Shown in pieces: positions 32,341 through 44,845 of a stretch of DNA of 64,000 nt. Made by a program: the position numbers and the translations under genes. The notes below the pieces were generated by a model that worked only from the letters and a program-made list of their open reading frames with translations, made no database searches and was not told where the DNA came from. The stretch spans positions 17,275,393 through 17,339,392 of the forward strand of contig OV651830.1 in the NCBI GenBank assembly GCA_927349885.1. The letters run 5' to 3'. The stretch comes from Psylliodes chrysocephalus. Its lineage: Eukaryota > Arthropoda > Insecta > Coleoptera > Chrysomelidae. The stretch's first letter is position 1; the number at the start of each line of letters is the position of its first letter.

Positions 32341-34775
32341 TTTAAGTTTGTTTAAGTTTGTTTAAGTTTGTTTAAGTTAAGTTTGTTTAAGTTTGTTTAA
32401 GTTTGTTTAAGTTTGTTTAAATTTGTTTAAGTTTGTTTAAGTTTGTTTAAGTTTGTTTAAGTTTGTTTAAATTTGTTTAAGTTTGTTTAAGTTTGTTTAA
32501 GTTTGTTTAAGTTTGTTTAAGTTTGTTTAAGTTTGTTTAAGTTTGTTTAAGTTTGTTTAAGTTTGTTTAAGTTTGTTTAAGTTTGTTTAAGTTTGTTTAA
32601 GTTTGTTTAAGTTTGTTTAAGTTTGTTTAAGTTTGTTTAAGTTTGTTTAAGTTTGTTTAAGTTTGTTTAAGTTTGTTTAAGTTTGTTTAAGTTTGTTTAA
32701 GTTTGTTTAAGTTTGTTTAAGTTTGTTTAAGTTTGTTTAAGTTTGTTTAAGTTTGTTTAAGTTTGTTTAAGTTTGTTTAAGTTTGTTTAAGTTTGTTTAA
32801 GTTTGTTTAAGTTTGTTTAAGTTTGTTTAAGTTTGTTTAAGTTTGTTTAAGTTTGTTTAAGTTTGTTTAAGTTTGTTTAAGTTTGTTTAAGTTTGTTTAA
32901 GTTTGTTTAAGTTTGTTTAAGTTTGTTTAAGTTTGTTTAAGTTTGTTTAAGTTTGTTTAAGTTTGTTTAAGTTTGTTTAAGTTTGTTTAAGTTTGTTTAA
33001 GTTTGTTTAAGTTTGTTTAAGTTAAGTTTGTTTAAGTTTGTTTAAGTTTGTTTAAGTTTGTTTAAGTTTGTTTAAGTTTGTTTAAGTTTGTTTAAGTTTG
33101 TTTAAGTTTGTTTAAGTTTGTTTAAGTTTGTTTAAGTTTGTTTAAGTTTGTTTAAGTTTGTTTAAGTTTGTTTAAGTTTGTTTAAGTTTGTTTAAGTTTG
33201 TTTAAGTTTGTTTAAGTTTGTTTAAGTTTGTTTAAGTTTGTTTAAGTTTGTTTAAGTTTGTTTAAGTTTGTTTAAGTTTGTTTAAGTTTGTTTAAGTTTG
33301 TTTAAGTTTGTTTAAGTTTGTTTAAGTTTGTTTAAGTTTGTTTAAGTTTGTTTAAGTTTGTTTAAGTTTGTTTAAGTTTGTTTAAGTTTGTTTAAGTTTG
33401 TTTAAGTTTGTTTAAGTTTGTTTAAGTTTGTTTAAGTTTGTTTAAGTTTGTTTAAGTTTGTTTAAGTTTGTTTAAGTTTGTTTAAGTTTGTTTAAGTTTG
33501 TTTAAGTTTGTTTAAGTTTGTTTAAGTTTGTTTAAGTTTGTTTAAGTTTGTTTAAGTTTGTTTAAGTTTGTTTAAGTTTGTTTAAGTTTGTTTAAGTTTG
33601 TTTAAGTTTGTTTAAGTTTGTTTAAGTTTGTTTAAGTTTGTTTAAGTTTGTTTAAGTTTGTTTAAGTTTGTTTAAGTTTGTTTAAGTTTGTTTAAGTTTG
33701 TTTAAGTTTGTTTAAGTTTGTTTAAGTTTGTTTAAGTTTGTTTAAGTTTGTTTAAGTTTGTTTAAGTTTGTTTAAGTTTGTTTAAGTTTGTTTAAGTTTG
33801 TTTAAGTTTGTTTAAGTTTGTTTAAGTTTGTTTAAGTTTGTTTAAGTTTGTTTAAGTTTGTTTAAGTTTGTTTAAGTTTGTTTAAGTTTGTTTAAGTTTG
33901 TTTAAGTTTGTTTAAGTTTGTTTAAGTTTGTTTAAGTTTGTTTAAGTTTGTTTAAGTTTGTTTAAGTTTGTTTAAGTTTGTTTAAGTTTGTTTAAGTTTG
34001 TTTAAGTTTGTTTAAGTTTGTTTAAGTTTGTTTAAGTTTGTTTAAGTTTGTTTAAGTTTGTTTAAGTTTGTTTAAGTTTGTTTAAGTTTGTTTAAGTTTG
34101 TTTAAGTTTGTTTAAGTTTGTTTAAGTTTGTTTAAGTTTGTTTAAGTTTGTTTAAGTTTGTTTAAGTTTGTTTAAGTTTGTTTAAGTTTGTTTAAGTTTG
34201 TTTAAGTTTGTTTAAGTTTGTTTAAGTTTGTTTAAGTTTGTTTAAGTTTGTTTAGTTTAAGTTTGTTTAAGTTTGTTTAAGTTTGTTTAAGTTTGTTTAA
34301 GTTTGTTTAAGTTTGTTTAAGTTTGTTTAAGTTTGTTTAAGTTTGTTTAAGTTTGTTTAAGTTTGTTTAAGTTTGTTTAAGTTTGTTTAAGTTTGTTTAA
34401 GTTTGTTTAAGTTTGTTTAAGTTTGTTTAAGTTTGTTTAAGTTTGTTTAAGTTTGTTTAAGTTTGTTTAAGTTTGTTTAAGTTTGTTTAAGTTTGTTTAA
34501 GTTTGTTTAAGTTTGTTTAAGTTTGTTTAAGTTTGTTTAAGTTTGTTTAAGTTTGTTTAAGTTTGTTTAAGTTTGTTTAAGTTTGTTTAAGTTTGTTTAA
34601 GTTTGTTTAAGTTTGTTTAAGTTTGTTTAAGTTTGTTTAAGTTTGTTTAAGTTTGTTTAAGTTTGTTTAAGTTTCTTTAAGTTTGTTTAAGTTTGTTTAA
34701 GTTTGTTTAAGTTTGTTTAAGTTTGTTTAAGTTTGTTTAAGTTTGTTTAAGTTTGTTTAAGTTTGTTTAAGTTTG
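32341..34775. repeat. decamer satellite (TTTAAGTTTG)n, about 243 copies
   Basis: Near-perfect 10-bp tandem array of 2,435 bp. Exceptions are two A-for-G variants (about 32421, 32471), deletions that shift the register (about 32377, 33021, 34253) and one C-for-G variant (about 34675). No coding capacity (TAA in most frames). It is not the TTAGG insect telomere repeat. Confidence 0.98.
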
Positions 34776-36410
34776 AGAGGCGAGTTCTCTCTTATGCTAT
34801 TTTAGTTCCTCTTTTCTTAGTCTCAGTGGCTATATATTGCCCATGGTATCTTTTAAATTAACAACCCAATTTATGGATCGATTACGTTTTCAATTTATAA
34901 AATCTAGATGATGTACGACCCATATTCCAAATTTTACATTTTTCACAATAAATTAAAATCAAATCCAAAGTGCTTTATGCAAAACATAATTAGACCTTTT
35001 AAAAATTAGAATAAAGCTAGAAATTGGTATGTTTGTCCAATTCAATGTCCTGATTTTACTGTTAGACTATTTGGATTGCGGTTTTTTAGGGGTTTTTATT
35101 AGTTTTTTTTTTGAGAAGGCTGCGCATACGACTGGTATGAACTGAAAAATTCTGGTCCAGTCTTCATCTAAATGGCTTTTATGATAAAAAACTCTGCAAG
35201 AGTACTACTCTAATATTGATAATTTAGCCTTCAGAGCGTCGTGAAAAGAAGCATGTCTTGTCGTTGGTCACGCACCATCTTTTGCACTGCTCTCATTCGC
35301 GAGAACTATAGGCAAACCAATGGTAGTACTAAAATTTTTAAAAAACTACATAATAACTGAATAAAATAAATTTTACATTAGTTTTTGTTAGAGTTGAAAG
35401 ATTGATAATTAAGAGAATGGCAAGCTCTTTAATACCAAATTTATTATTTATTTTTTATTTATAAATAATTTTTCGTGGAAAAGTAACAAATTGAAGGAAG
35501 TTACAAATGTGATGCCTAACTATTTAGATAAGCTTTTATTTATTTATTTATTTATTTATTTATTTTTGTAAGTAGTTATTTAATTATTTATTTCAGAATT
35601 CTTTATTACTTATTTAAAATTCTTTACAGCAATACTACGATAATAAGTATTGCAATCATACCTAAACCCATGCAATTTAATTAAAATTTCTCTAACTAAC
35701 CCAACAAACCGCTTCACCCCAACTCATTCCCCACACTGAATATCAATAATTGCTGGCCATAGGCATATCCATCACGGAAATTTTTGTTATTACATTTGTG
35801 ACACCCTGTACTTCCCCTATAAAGTTTTGGACGCACTTTCAACGAGTTTGGATCTTATATTGATTTGGCCAACTGTTGGGGAGGTCACTGACCTAGAGCA
35901 ATACGTCTGAATAAATTCAGAAAGAATTGCATGGCTACGAGTTCGAGTGATAACTACAAGGCTATCTCTCGTTTTATGGAATCGTGTGTAGTGAAAACTC
36001 GAAAATATTGAAGATTAGTTCGATGTGCAGGAAAAAATGTTTATTGATTAAGAATTTTGATGTGAAAAACATAATTCATGGAGTTCACTAAACACGATAA
36101 TTAGGTAGTACAAGAAGAGAATTTGGGTGAAAAATAGATAAAAAAATGGTAATTAAATTGATACATAGAGATAGTTAGATTTAACAGAAAGTCTTAGAAA
36201 CCGAAATAGAAGTAGGATTAAAAAAATTAGGAAAAAGAAGAATAAATGGGTAAATTGAGACCTGACTTCCTATATGAATAATAATATTTAGATAAATCTT
36301 TTGACGAAATAATAAAAATGCATAGACCATTTAAAATAATAGAGTTTAATCAATTATAAATTACTTTGATGAACCAAATTGTAGTAAAAAATTGTGCATA
36401 GTTATAAACT
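34776..36410. other. no gene recognised; small (TTTA)n at 35537-35565
   Basis: AT-rich flank of the satellite. A mariner-like end word (ACACCCTGTA) occurs near 35803 without a partner that I can place. No motif-bearing frame. Confidence 0.4.
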
Positions 36411-36834
36411 ATCTCGTTTTTATTTCTAAAGTTGGCAAATAACGAATCAGCAGCTTCTAAAAACGCCTGTTTTATCATTTCCCCGTCTTCATAAGGTTTT
36501 TTTTTTTGTGCAATTATCTGGGACACACGGTACGATGCTTCAGTTGCAGCCTTATTTTTGTCGACTATTCTTAAAAATATTGATTGTTGTCCAATTAACT
36601 GCTTTTTTAACTGTTTCAGTTTCTCCTTTTTGGCGGCAGAATGTAGTGGGAATGATTTTTCAAAATTAGAATGTACAGTTTTATGTTGTCTCTCAATATT
36701 TCTTTTTAGGGAACGGAGACCGAAGTATTACATAACAAACACACATTTTTATCTATAACTTCTGTAAAAAAGTATTGTTCTTCCCATTCCGAATGAAAGT
36801 GGTATGTCTTTACCTTCTTACAACTGCTTGCCAT
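36411..36834 (-). pseudogene. hAT transposase N-terminal fragment (GTF2IRD2/SCAND3-like)
   Basis: Minus-strand frame from ATG at 36834: MASSCKKVKTYHFHSEW, CLLCNTSVSV with a BED-type zinc-finger pattern, NIERQHKTVHSNFEKSFP, TEASYRVSQIIAQKKKPYED and IKQAFLEAADSLF. This is the conserved N-terminus of hAT proteins annotated as GTF2IRD2-like or SCAND3-like. One in-frame TAA follows SVSVP (about 36710). The frame stops matching at about 36411, so the catalytic part is gone. Confidence 0.8.
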
Positions 36835-37214
36835 AATATTATTTTGTGTTGTTCTCTACTAACCTAACCGCTGGACGTTGGTTACGCGTTCAGTTTTAAA
36901 CTAAGCGCAATGTCGCCGCTCCGTGCGTATTTATCCCGTTCAAAGCAATCCTGATCGTTCTCGAACACTAACGCGCTGGTCCGGCTGGTCGGTTCTAGCC
37001 GATTCTAGCTTGATGGCGTCAGCGGCAGATCACTTACCGCAACGTTGCCGCTGTTTATGTTTAATATTATGACAATTAGATTTTTTTGTGGAATTTTCGG
37101 AAGTTTCTCTGATTTTTGCAGTTTTTATTTTTTATATTAAAATCGTTGTGAGGGCTACCAGAATTGCCCCCGCGAGCTACCGGTAGCTCGCGATCGACAG
37201 GTTGGCGACCACTG
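36835..37214. mobile_element. 5' end of the hAT relic with terminal motif
   Basis: Non-coding, CpG-richer leader of the hAT fragment. On the minus strand it starts CAGTGGTCGCCAACCTGTCG at 37214, the usual hAT terminus form, and contains a self-complementary AGCTACCGGTAGCT. The opposite terminus is not visible. Confidence 0.6.
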
Positions 37215-37849
37215 GTTTAACACAATAAATATAATTATTATGTGTTTAATTTAACTTTTTTATTTTTTATGAATAAACATTAATATTATTACTAAATTAT
37301 ATACAGAATCAAGTACACATTTTTTTAATCAAAAAACTGGCCTGGCATATAAGTTTAATTAATAAATTGAAAAAAATATTGCCAAAACAATATACTGAGG
37401 TTTTAAAATCCTATATTACAAGTTCAGTATTCCAAATAAAAGAACAAAAAAAACTCCAATGTTGTAAACTTGTAACATATCAAATACCAAATATGTGTGA
37501 TAAAAATCAAAACTTTTCGTGTATTAAGTTAAGTATTTGTTGTATAAACAGATTTAAAAGCTATATGAAATGCAGCTCTGAAGATGTGGAGCAAGTAATA
37601 ATAGAGGCAAAATTCACATTTCTCAAAACAAAGTGCTTCTAAGTAATTATAGAGGTGCACCATGGTAATATAGAAATTATCACCATTACAAGAATTTGAA
37701 GATATTAACCGTCAACGAATAGATTTGCAGGAAATACGAAGAAGATACTGATATGCTACAGATCATGATACAGATGTTACAGACCTAAAAAGAAATCTCA
37801 AAAATATTAAACTATAAGGCTTATGGTATTAGATTAGAGAAAAAGGGGT
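37215..37849. other. no gene recognised
   Basis: A 91-codon plus frame (37367-37642) is cysteine-containing but has no pattern I recognise, and codon content resembles the AT-rich surroundings. Left uncalled. Confidence 0.35.
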
Positions 37850-40800
37850 TGAGAAAAACCACCTCTCAAGGAAAAAATGCGAGAGAAATCCACCTTTCAA
37901 GGAAAAAACTTTAGAGAAATCGACTCTCGAAGAAAAAAAGGCTCGAGAGAAAATGACTTCTCGAAGAAAAAAAGGCTCGATAGAAAATCACTTCTAGAAA
38001 AACAAAAATCAAAAAAGAAATCAGTAATCTACCTTTCCCAGTGAAAAAAGTCGAGAGAAAGGACTTAAAACAAACCAGCTTTTGAGGAAAAAATACTAGA
38101 GAAAACCAGCCCTCAAGAAGAAAAACTCGAGAGAAAACCACCTCCTGAGGAAGAAAGACTTAATAGAAAACCACCTCTTGAATAAAAAAAAACTCGAGAA
38201 AATCCGTCTTTCAAAGAAAAAATCCGTCTTTCGAAGAAAAAATACTCGAGAGAAAATCACCTCTCGTGGAAAAAAGACTAGAGAGAAAAACCACCTCTTA
38301 AAGATAAAACTCGAGATAAAACTACCTCTCAAGGAAAACGGACTCAAGAAAATACCACATCTCTAGGAAAAAAATTGAGAAAAAACCGCCACTCAAGGAG
38401 AAAAACTCTACAGAAAAACACCCTACAGAAAATCACCTCTTGTGAAAAAAAGACTCGAGAGAAAACCCACCTCTTAAGGAAAAAACTCGAGAGAAAATTA
38501 CCTCTCGAAGAAAACAGACTCAAGAAAATACAATCTTTCAAGGAAAAAACTTGAGAGAAAACTAACCCTCGAGGTAGATACTCGAGAGAATACCACCTCT
38601 AGAGAAAAAAACTAGATCGAAATCCACCTTTCTCATTAAAAAGACTCGCGAGGAAGAAGGGACTTAAGAGAAAACGTCCTTTCGAGGAAATAATACTAGA
38701 GAAACCCCCTCTCAAGGAGAAAAATATAGAAAAAACCACCTCTCGTGGAAAAAATTCTTGAGAGAAAACCCACCTTTTAAGGATAAAACTCGAAAGAAAA
38801 TTACCTCCCGAGGAAAACAGACTCAAAAAAATACAACCTCTCAAAGAAAAAACTTGACAGAAAACCATTTCTCGAGGAAAATACTCGGGGAGTACCACCT
38901 CTCGAGGAAAAAACTAGACCGAAATCCACCTTTCTCATTAAAAAGACTCGCGAGGAAGAAGGGACTTAAGAGAAGAGGAAAACGTACTTTTGAGGAAATA
39001 ATACTAGAGAAACCCCCTCTCAAGGAGAAAAATAGAGAAAAAACCACCTCTTGTGGAAAAAATACTTGAGAGAAAACCCACCTTTTAAGGATAAAACTCG
39101 AAAGAAAATTACCTCCCGAGGAAAACAGACTCAAGAAAATACAACCTCTCAAAGAAAAAACTTGACAGAAAACCATTTCTCGAGGAAAATACTCGGGGAG
39201 TACCACCTCTCGAGGAAAAAAACTAGACCGAAATCCACCTTTCTCATTAAAAAGACTCGCGAGGAAGAAGGACTTAAGAGAAAACGCCCTTTTGAGGAAA
39301 AAATATTAGAAAAAAAACCCTCTCAAGGAGAAAAATAAAGAGAAAACCACCTCCCGAGAAAAAAACTGGAGGGAAATCCCACCTTTCGAGGAAAATGATT
39401 CAAGAGAAATCTATTTCTTGAGGAAAAAAGACTCGAGAGAAAACAAAACCACCTCTTGGGGAAAAAAAATACTCAAGCGAAAACCACATCTCAAAGAGAA
39501 GATATTCAAGAGAAAACCACCTCTCGAGGGAAAAACTAGAAAGAAATCAGAAATTCACCTTTCGCAGTTAAAAGACTCGAGAGGAAGGACTTAAGAACAA
39601 AGCACCTTTCGAAGAAAAAATAATAGAGAAAACCACCTCTCAATGAGAAAAACTTGGAACAAAACCACCTGTGGGGAAAAAAGACTCAAGGTAAAACCAC
39701 CTATCGAAGAAAAAACTCGCGAGAAATCCGCCTTTCGATAAAATATGACTCGAGAGAAAAGTACCTCTCGTGGAAAAAAAAACTCGAGAGAAAACCCACC
39801 TCTCAAAGATGAAACCATCTCTCGAGGAAAAAAGACTCAAGAAAATACCAACTCTTGAAGAAAAAACTTGAGAGAAAACTCACTCTCGAGGAAATACTCA
39901 AGATAATACCACCTCTCAAGGAAACATTGGACAGAAATTTACCTTTTGCAGTAAAAAGACTCAAAAGGAAGGACTTGAGAAAAAACGACCTTTCGAAAAA
40001 AAAATTGAGAGGCACCCGACTCTTGAAGAAAAAAAAAATCGGAAGAAACCTTATTCTAAAGAAAAGCAGACCCGACAGTAAACCACTTCTAGAGGAAAAA
40101 AGACTCGAAAGAAAATCACTTTTCGAGGAAAAAGACTCGAGAGAAAACCACTTCTCGAGGAAAAAAAACTCGAGAAAAAAACCACCTCTTGAGGAAAAAA
40201 TACTCGAGAGAAAACCACCTCTCGAGAAAAATAGAATCAAAAGAAAAAACTAGAAAGAAATCAGAAATCTACCTTTCGCAGTGAAAAGGTTCGAAAAAAA
40301 GGTCATTAAGAACAAACCACCTTTTGAGGAAAACATACTAGAGAAAACCACCCTCAAGGAGAAAAATTCGAGAAAATCCTCCTTTTGAGGAAAAAAGACT
40401 CAAGATAAAATTACTTCTTGTGGAAAAAAACTCGAGAGAAAACCCACCTCTCAAGGATAAAACTCGAGAGAAAATCACCTCTTGGGGAAAACAGACTCAA
40501 GAAAATACCACCTCTCGAGGACAAACTTGAGAGAAAACCAACTCTCGAGGGAAAAACTCGAAAGAATATTACCTCTCAAGAAAAAAACTAGACCGAAATC
40601 CACCTTTCTCATTAAAAAGACTCGCAAGGAAGGACTTAAGAGAAAACGTACTTTCGAAGAAAAAATAGTAGAGAAAACCCCTCTCAAGGAGAAACATAGA
40701 GAAAAAACCACCTCTCGAGAAAACCACCTCTCGAGAAAAAGACTTAAGAGAAAACCACCTCTCGAGGAATAACTTGAGAGAAAACCAATTCACGAGAAAA

Positions 40801-40850
40801 AGACTAGAGAGAAAATCACCTCTCGAGGAAAAAATTTGGAAAAACAGCCT
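37850..40850. repeat. 3-kb degenerate minisatellite, ~33-bp hairpin unit with ~305-bp higher-order period
   Basis: The basic unit is close to AAAGACTCGAGAGAAAACC followed by ACCTCTCGAGGAAA. CTCGAGAG and CTCTCGAG are reverse complements separated by 8 bases, so each unit can fold into a hairpin. Units vary widely. A higher-order period is visible: ACTAGA(T/C)CGAAATCC recurs at about 38611, 38913 and 39222 (302 and 309 bp apart) and again at 40587. Several long open frames on both strands result from a unit near a multiple of three and lack protein features. Confidence 0.9.
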
Positions 40851-41543
40851 CTACATAAAAATGAATGAAGGTAAAAAATTGAGTCTAGAACATTGATTTA
40901 GAATGAAATGTAATTTTTGTTCTTTTCTCTCAGAATTTTCAAGTTTTTGAATACCATATTTTAATTACAATTCACCAATTTATTCTGAATTTTAGAAGGG
41001 GTACTTCGCAAGTAAAAAGTTTTGTAACCGCTGATCTAAAAATTATTCCACATAAATGTCCAATAATTATTTAAAAATCGCTAAGGTCGTTAACATTTCA
41101 TTGAATCTATTTATAAAGATGGTGAAATCAGTACTTTAATGCATGTTTTTTATTTGTATTGCTAATCTTAAATTTGTTTTGTTAAAAAGTGTGTCACAAA
41201 TAAAAATGCGTGTTTTTTTATTTGGTTTTCGCAATGCACTTTTATCTCCAGACAAAACAAATATTCTTCTGATCGAAGAAATTTTACAATGGGGGCCTAC
41301 TTTTTAACATACAATAAAATCTTTAAAAGTCTTCAAATATTACATAACGAAATCAATAATTAATTGTAAATAATTTTATTTGTGTAGGAAGGTATAATTT
41401 TGGGCGATTTTTTTTTTTGATATTAGGAGAGATAATTGGTCTTATATTACCACATCTTGAGATTAACCAACAAATTTACCATAATTTCATTTTGCTCTTG
41501 GTTTCTAATTAATTTTTTGAGAAATAACCAAAATTATCAGCAG
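40851..41543. other. no gene recognised
   Basis: AT-rich DNA between the minisatellite and the next element. No motif-bearing frame seen. Confidence 0.4.
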
Positions 41544-41860
41544 GGGCCCTATTCTCGAATGTCTATTTCTAAATGTCACACGCGACATTGATGAAATGTC
41601 GAATAAGAACACAAAAACGTATTTTGAAATGGCGAATTCGACATTTGTTGTTAGACATAAAGTCGAGTGGTATACAACCAGTCGACATTGTAATGTCGCA
41701 TGCCTTTTTAAATATGATGTTATAATATGAGTGTCGTGACAGTGACAGTTTATATTTATTTTTAAGAAAAATGAAAATAAGTATTGTACAAATTGTTTTT
41801 AAAAAAAATATGAAATGGTTATTTACAATTTCACATAATTTATCAATTATTAGTCCTGTC

Positions 41861-42202
41861 CAGTGTCGGATTGGGCCGTTGGTCTACAGGCAAAATACCA
41901 GTAGGCCTTCGTTCAAGCTGTGAGCCCTCTTTCAGGCAGTGGGCCCTCTTTCAGGCAGTGGGCCCTCGTTTGGGCAGTGGGTCCTCGTTTGGGGCACTGG
42001 GCCTCAATCAGTGGTCCTCACTCAGTGGGCCTAAGTTAGTGTGCCCTTGAGAATAAGAAATGCGAAATAACCCTTGAAAAAAAAGCATCAATATGCAAAG
42101 AAGGCCTTTTTGCTTTTCAAGAAATCGGCCCAGGAAAAAATATTGATAGGTGGGCCTTCTCCATTCTGACCGGTAGGCTCTGGTAGTCCCGATCCGACAC
42201 TG
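41861..42202. mobile_element. nested miniature element, hAT-like, with minisatellite core
   Basis: Ends CAGTGTCGGATTGGG and, inverted, CAGTGTCGGATCGGG. Flanking 8-mers GTCCTGTC and CTCCTGTT match at 6 of 8 positions, as for an aged hAT-type 8-bp duplication. The interior carries four to five copies of an 18-22-bp CAGTGGGCCCTC-type repeat (about 41935-42010). Confidence 0.6.
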
Positions 42203-42331
42203 CTCCTGTTTGTCCAAGAGATTTAAAACCTGTCATTAAGAAATTTATATAGCTCTATTTTTTCAAATTGCAGGTAAAAAGATTATATCACAGACATTTT
42301 ATGTAATGTTTAGATTGTATTACAATAATAT

Positions 42332-42455
42332 ATTTCTTCTTCTTCTTCTTCTTCTTCTTCTTCTTCTTCTTCTTCTTCTTCTTCTTCTTCTTCTTCTTCT
42401 TCTTCTTCTTCTTCTTCTTCTTCTTCTTCTTCTTCTTCTTCTTCTTCTTCTTCTT

Positions 42456-42486
<31 letters not shown>

Positions 42487-42737
42487 TTCTTCTTCTTCTT
42501 CTTCTTCTTCTTCTTCTTCTTCTTCTTCTTCTTCTTCTTCTTCTTCTTCTTCTTCTTCTTCTTCTTCTTCTTCTTTCTTCTTCTTCTTCTTATTCTTCTT
42601 CTTCTTCTTCTTCTTCTTCTTCTTCTTCTTCTTCTTCTTCTTCTTCTTCTTCTTCTTCTTCTTCTTCTTCTTCTTCTTCTTCTTCTTCTTCTTCTTCTTC
42701 TTCTTCTTCTTCTTCTTCTTCTTCTTCTTCTTCTTTC
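42332..42737. repeat. (TTC)n / (GAA)n microsatellite, ~405 bp
   Basis: About 134 trinucleotides with only four small interruptions (about 42484, 42575, 42592, 42735). The resulting poly-Leu/poly-Ser reading frame is a by-product of the repeat. Confidence 0.98.
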
Positions 42738-43090
42738 TGTTTAATCTCTTAAAATTGCACTTCCAATTTTCTATTTAATCCCTCATGAAATTTCAGTTAA
42801 AAAGATTATATTTATATTTTCTCTACTTTCTAATTAATATTTATCAAAAAGATATATATTCTGTATGTATTTTCAATATTATTTTGTATTACTAAGAGAT
42901 TCTTCAAGTAATTGTCTCGTATTGTATGTTTCTATCCAATGTTTGTCAGATGTTTTTTTTTTTTATTGGTCTCAACTTATACAAGTTATTTAACCAGCAC
43001 TAACATTAGTTACATGTAAATAAATACAATAAAATTTTAAATACTATTTGGCTCTGTAAAATTAAAAAAAAAATAAGGTGAACAATATTT

Positions 43091-43704
43091 TTTTTTCTAC
43101 ACCCGTATTATAATAATGCACTTATATGCCCATAATCCGTTTCATAATGATACCCATTATGATACAGATTTTTCATTACGATACAGATTTTTAATCAATA
43201 GAAACCTACAATTTTTCAATCAAGCATGCTGTTTGACGTTTGTCCTAGGTTCCTTTGTAATTGTATTAGTTGTCAAAACGTATTAAATTTTCGTAGATAG
43301 CTAAACTTCGATAATTATAATATTAAAATGTCGGATATCAGCGATATAGAAGACTCCTCCACACATATCGGAGAAAGCAGACAATAAAGTACAAAATATT
43401 TTGGCGCAAAAATCTAGGGAAATACCAATACCCGAAGTAATACCATTAATTACAATTTTATAGAATTTTTTATAAAAATACGAGTAATTACTGTTATTGT
43501 GTTCAATACCAATATAAATATAATATTTATAGGTCTTGATTATTTAACGGGTGTAGAAAAAATAGCGTATGCAACTCTCATGTAATGGTTATTAAAACAC
43601 TCGCATAAACCATACGAAACTCGCCTTTGGCTCGTTTCGTATCCCGGTTAATGCTCGTCTATTAATAACCATCATTACATGATCGTTGCATAATATACTA
43701 TTTT
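43091..43704. mobile_element. nested palindromic miniature elements
   Basis: TTTTTTCTACACCCGT at 43091 faces its inverse at 43546-43562, enclosing about 440 bp. Adjoining it, 43557-43704 is a second palindrome: AAAATAGCGTATGCAACTCT pairs with the inverse of GATCGTTGCATAATATACTATTTT, and the centre is ACGAAACTCGCC...GGCTCGTTTCGT. Small foldback elements inside the larger CAG-flanked element. Confidence 0.6.
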
Positions 43705-44264
43705 AAATTAATGATTTTAAAAATGACATGATTATGTCACCGATTTTAAAATGTCTATTTGTCTTTGAGAATACGGATAGTGTCAATCGCTCGACATTTT
43801 GATAGACATTAGTAGCAGACATTATGACGAATGCGACATTTTTAATAGACATTCGAGAATAGGGCCCCAGGTCTTACAATATTTTTATAGCCAGTTCTTC
43901 TTTCTATCATTATTTATAAACAAAACTGTTTTTTTTTATTATTCGCTAGAAGTTTCTCTATATATCAACTTAACATTTTCCATGTGTATTTAAAACGTAG
44001 TCAAATAGTCACATGTGTACGACCAGCACTATACACATTGTTACCAAATAGAAAAAAGGAAATATGCCAAGTTATTTCAACTCATGGAAAACCAACAAAT
44101 ACAAAAATAAATTTTGAAACATCTGTAGAGAAATGTTTCCCGATTGTCAGCCTAAAAGTTGTAATTTCCATTTCAATTAAGCATTATGGCGACATTTTCA
44201 AGATTTTGGGACTTTTTTAATTTAATAATAATCGTATATTTACAATCTACTGAAACATGTAGAG

Positions 44265-44650
44265 CAGGGATTCCCAATCTATTTTGGACAAGAGACCCCT
44301 AAAATCTGGTTCAATATTGGCGAGTTGCAGCCTTAAATCTCCGCATTTTTTTATTTTCAAACGGTTTTTTGTTTTGTCCAAATGTTTGTAACCATACTGA
44401 AGCCTTTTCATACTAGGTATGATTATGGAAATGCAATAAGGTCATTTTTCAGCAATGTTTCACAATACAGCAATGTTTCACAATACAGCAATGTTTCACA
44501 ATACAAGATACTGTGTTTCAAGTTGCTCTGCAACCAGAACTTCTGATAGCCTTGGTTGAACTTCTGCTTAAGCTCCTCGTCTGTACTGATGGTGATCAAC
44601 TCTTCTTACATTTTCACATTGGCTTCTTCCATGATCTACTTCTGGTATGT
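44265..44650 (-). pseudogene. hAT C-terminal relic (ZBED5/SCAND3-like) with terminus
   Basis: Minus-strand reading with stops: EELITISTDEELKQKFNQGY, FWLQSNL, then SYLV and KGFSMVTNIWTKQK, matching the hAT dimerisation region of ZBED5/SCAND3-type proteins (family form TYLCEKGFSxLTxIKTKxRNRL). The 3' terminus is visible at 44265 as CAGGGATTCCCAATCT. An 18-bp triplicate (CAGCAATGTTTCACAATA, about 44447-44505) lies within it. More of the same protein may extend into 44650-45150. Confidence 0.6.
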
Positions 44651-44845
44651 TTATCAAAATATCTATATTAATAGGTGGGAATTTGCATTACGATTGAGTA
44701 AGCATTTTATCAGCTTGTCTTTCAATCCTCTGTATGCAACCTCTTCTCTCTGTATTAGCTGCTATTTTATTACCATAGAGTTTGCATAATGGCAAATTTA
44801 AATCAGCACTACATTATGCATGAAATGGTTCAATGAATTCAAGAC

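Larger units (their letters stand above)
41544..43867. mobile_element. 2.3-kb nonautonomous element with 3-bp duplication (PIF/Harbinger-like?)
   Basis: Ends GGGCCCTATTCTCGAATGTC (left) and its inverse (right), with further GACATT/AATGTC words inward on both sides. Flanked by CAG at 41541-41543 and 43868-43870. A 3-bp duplication fits PIF/Harbinger, though that group usually duplicates TWA. No transposase inside. A short frame at 43328 (MSDISDIEDSSTHIGE) ends after 19 codons. Contains nested elements and a TTC tract. Confidence 0.65.

Noticed and set aside
32341..34775. Telomeric repeat or CRISPR array
   Set aside because: The unit is not TTAGG, there are no spacers between repeats, and the genome is eukaryotic. 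It is a simple satellite.
37911..40793. Many 60-145-codon frames on both strands of the minisatellite
   Set aside because: The unit is near a multiple of three and poor in stops. Frames overlap on both strands, lack domains and are not continuous.
42306..42752. 148-codon poly-Leu/poly-Ser frame
   Set aside because: Direct translation of the TTC microsatellite with frame changes at interruptions.
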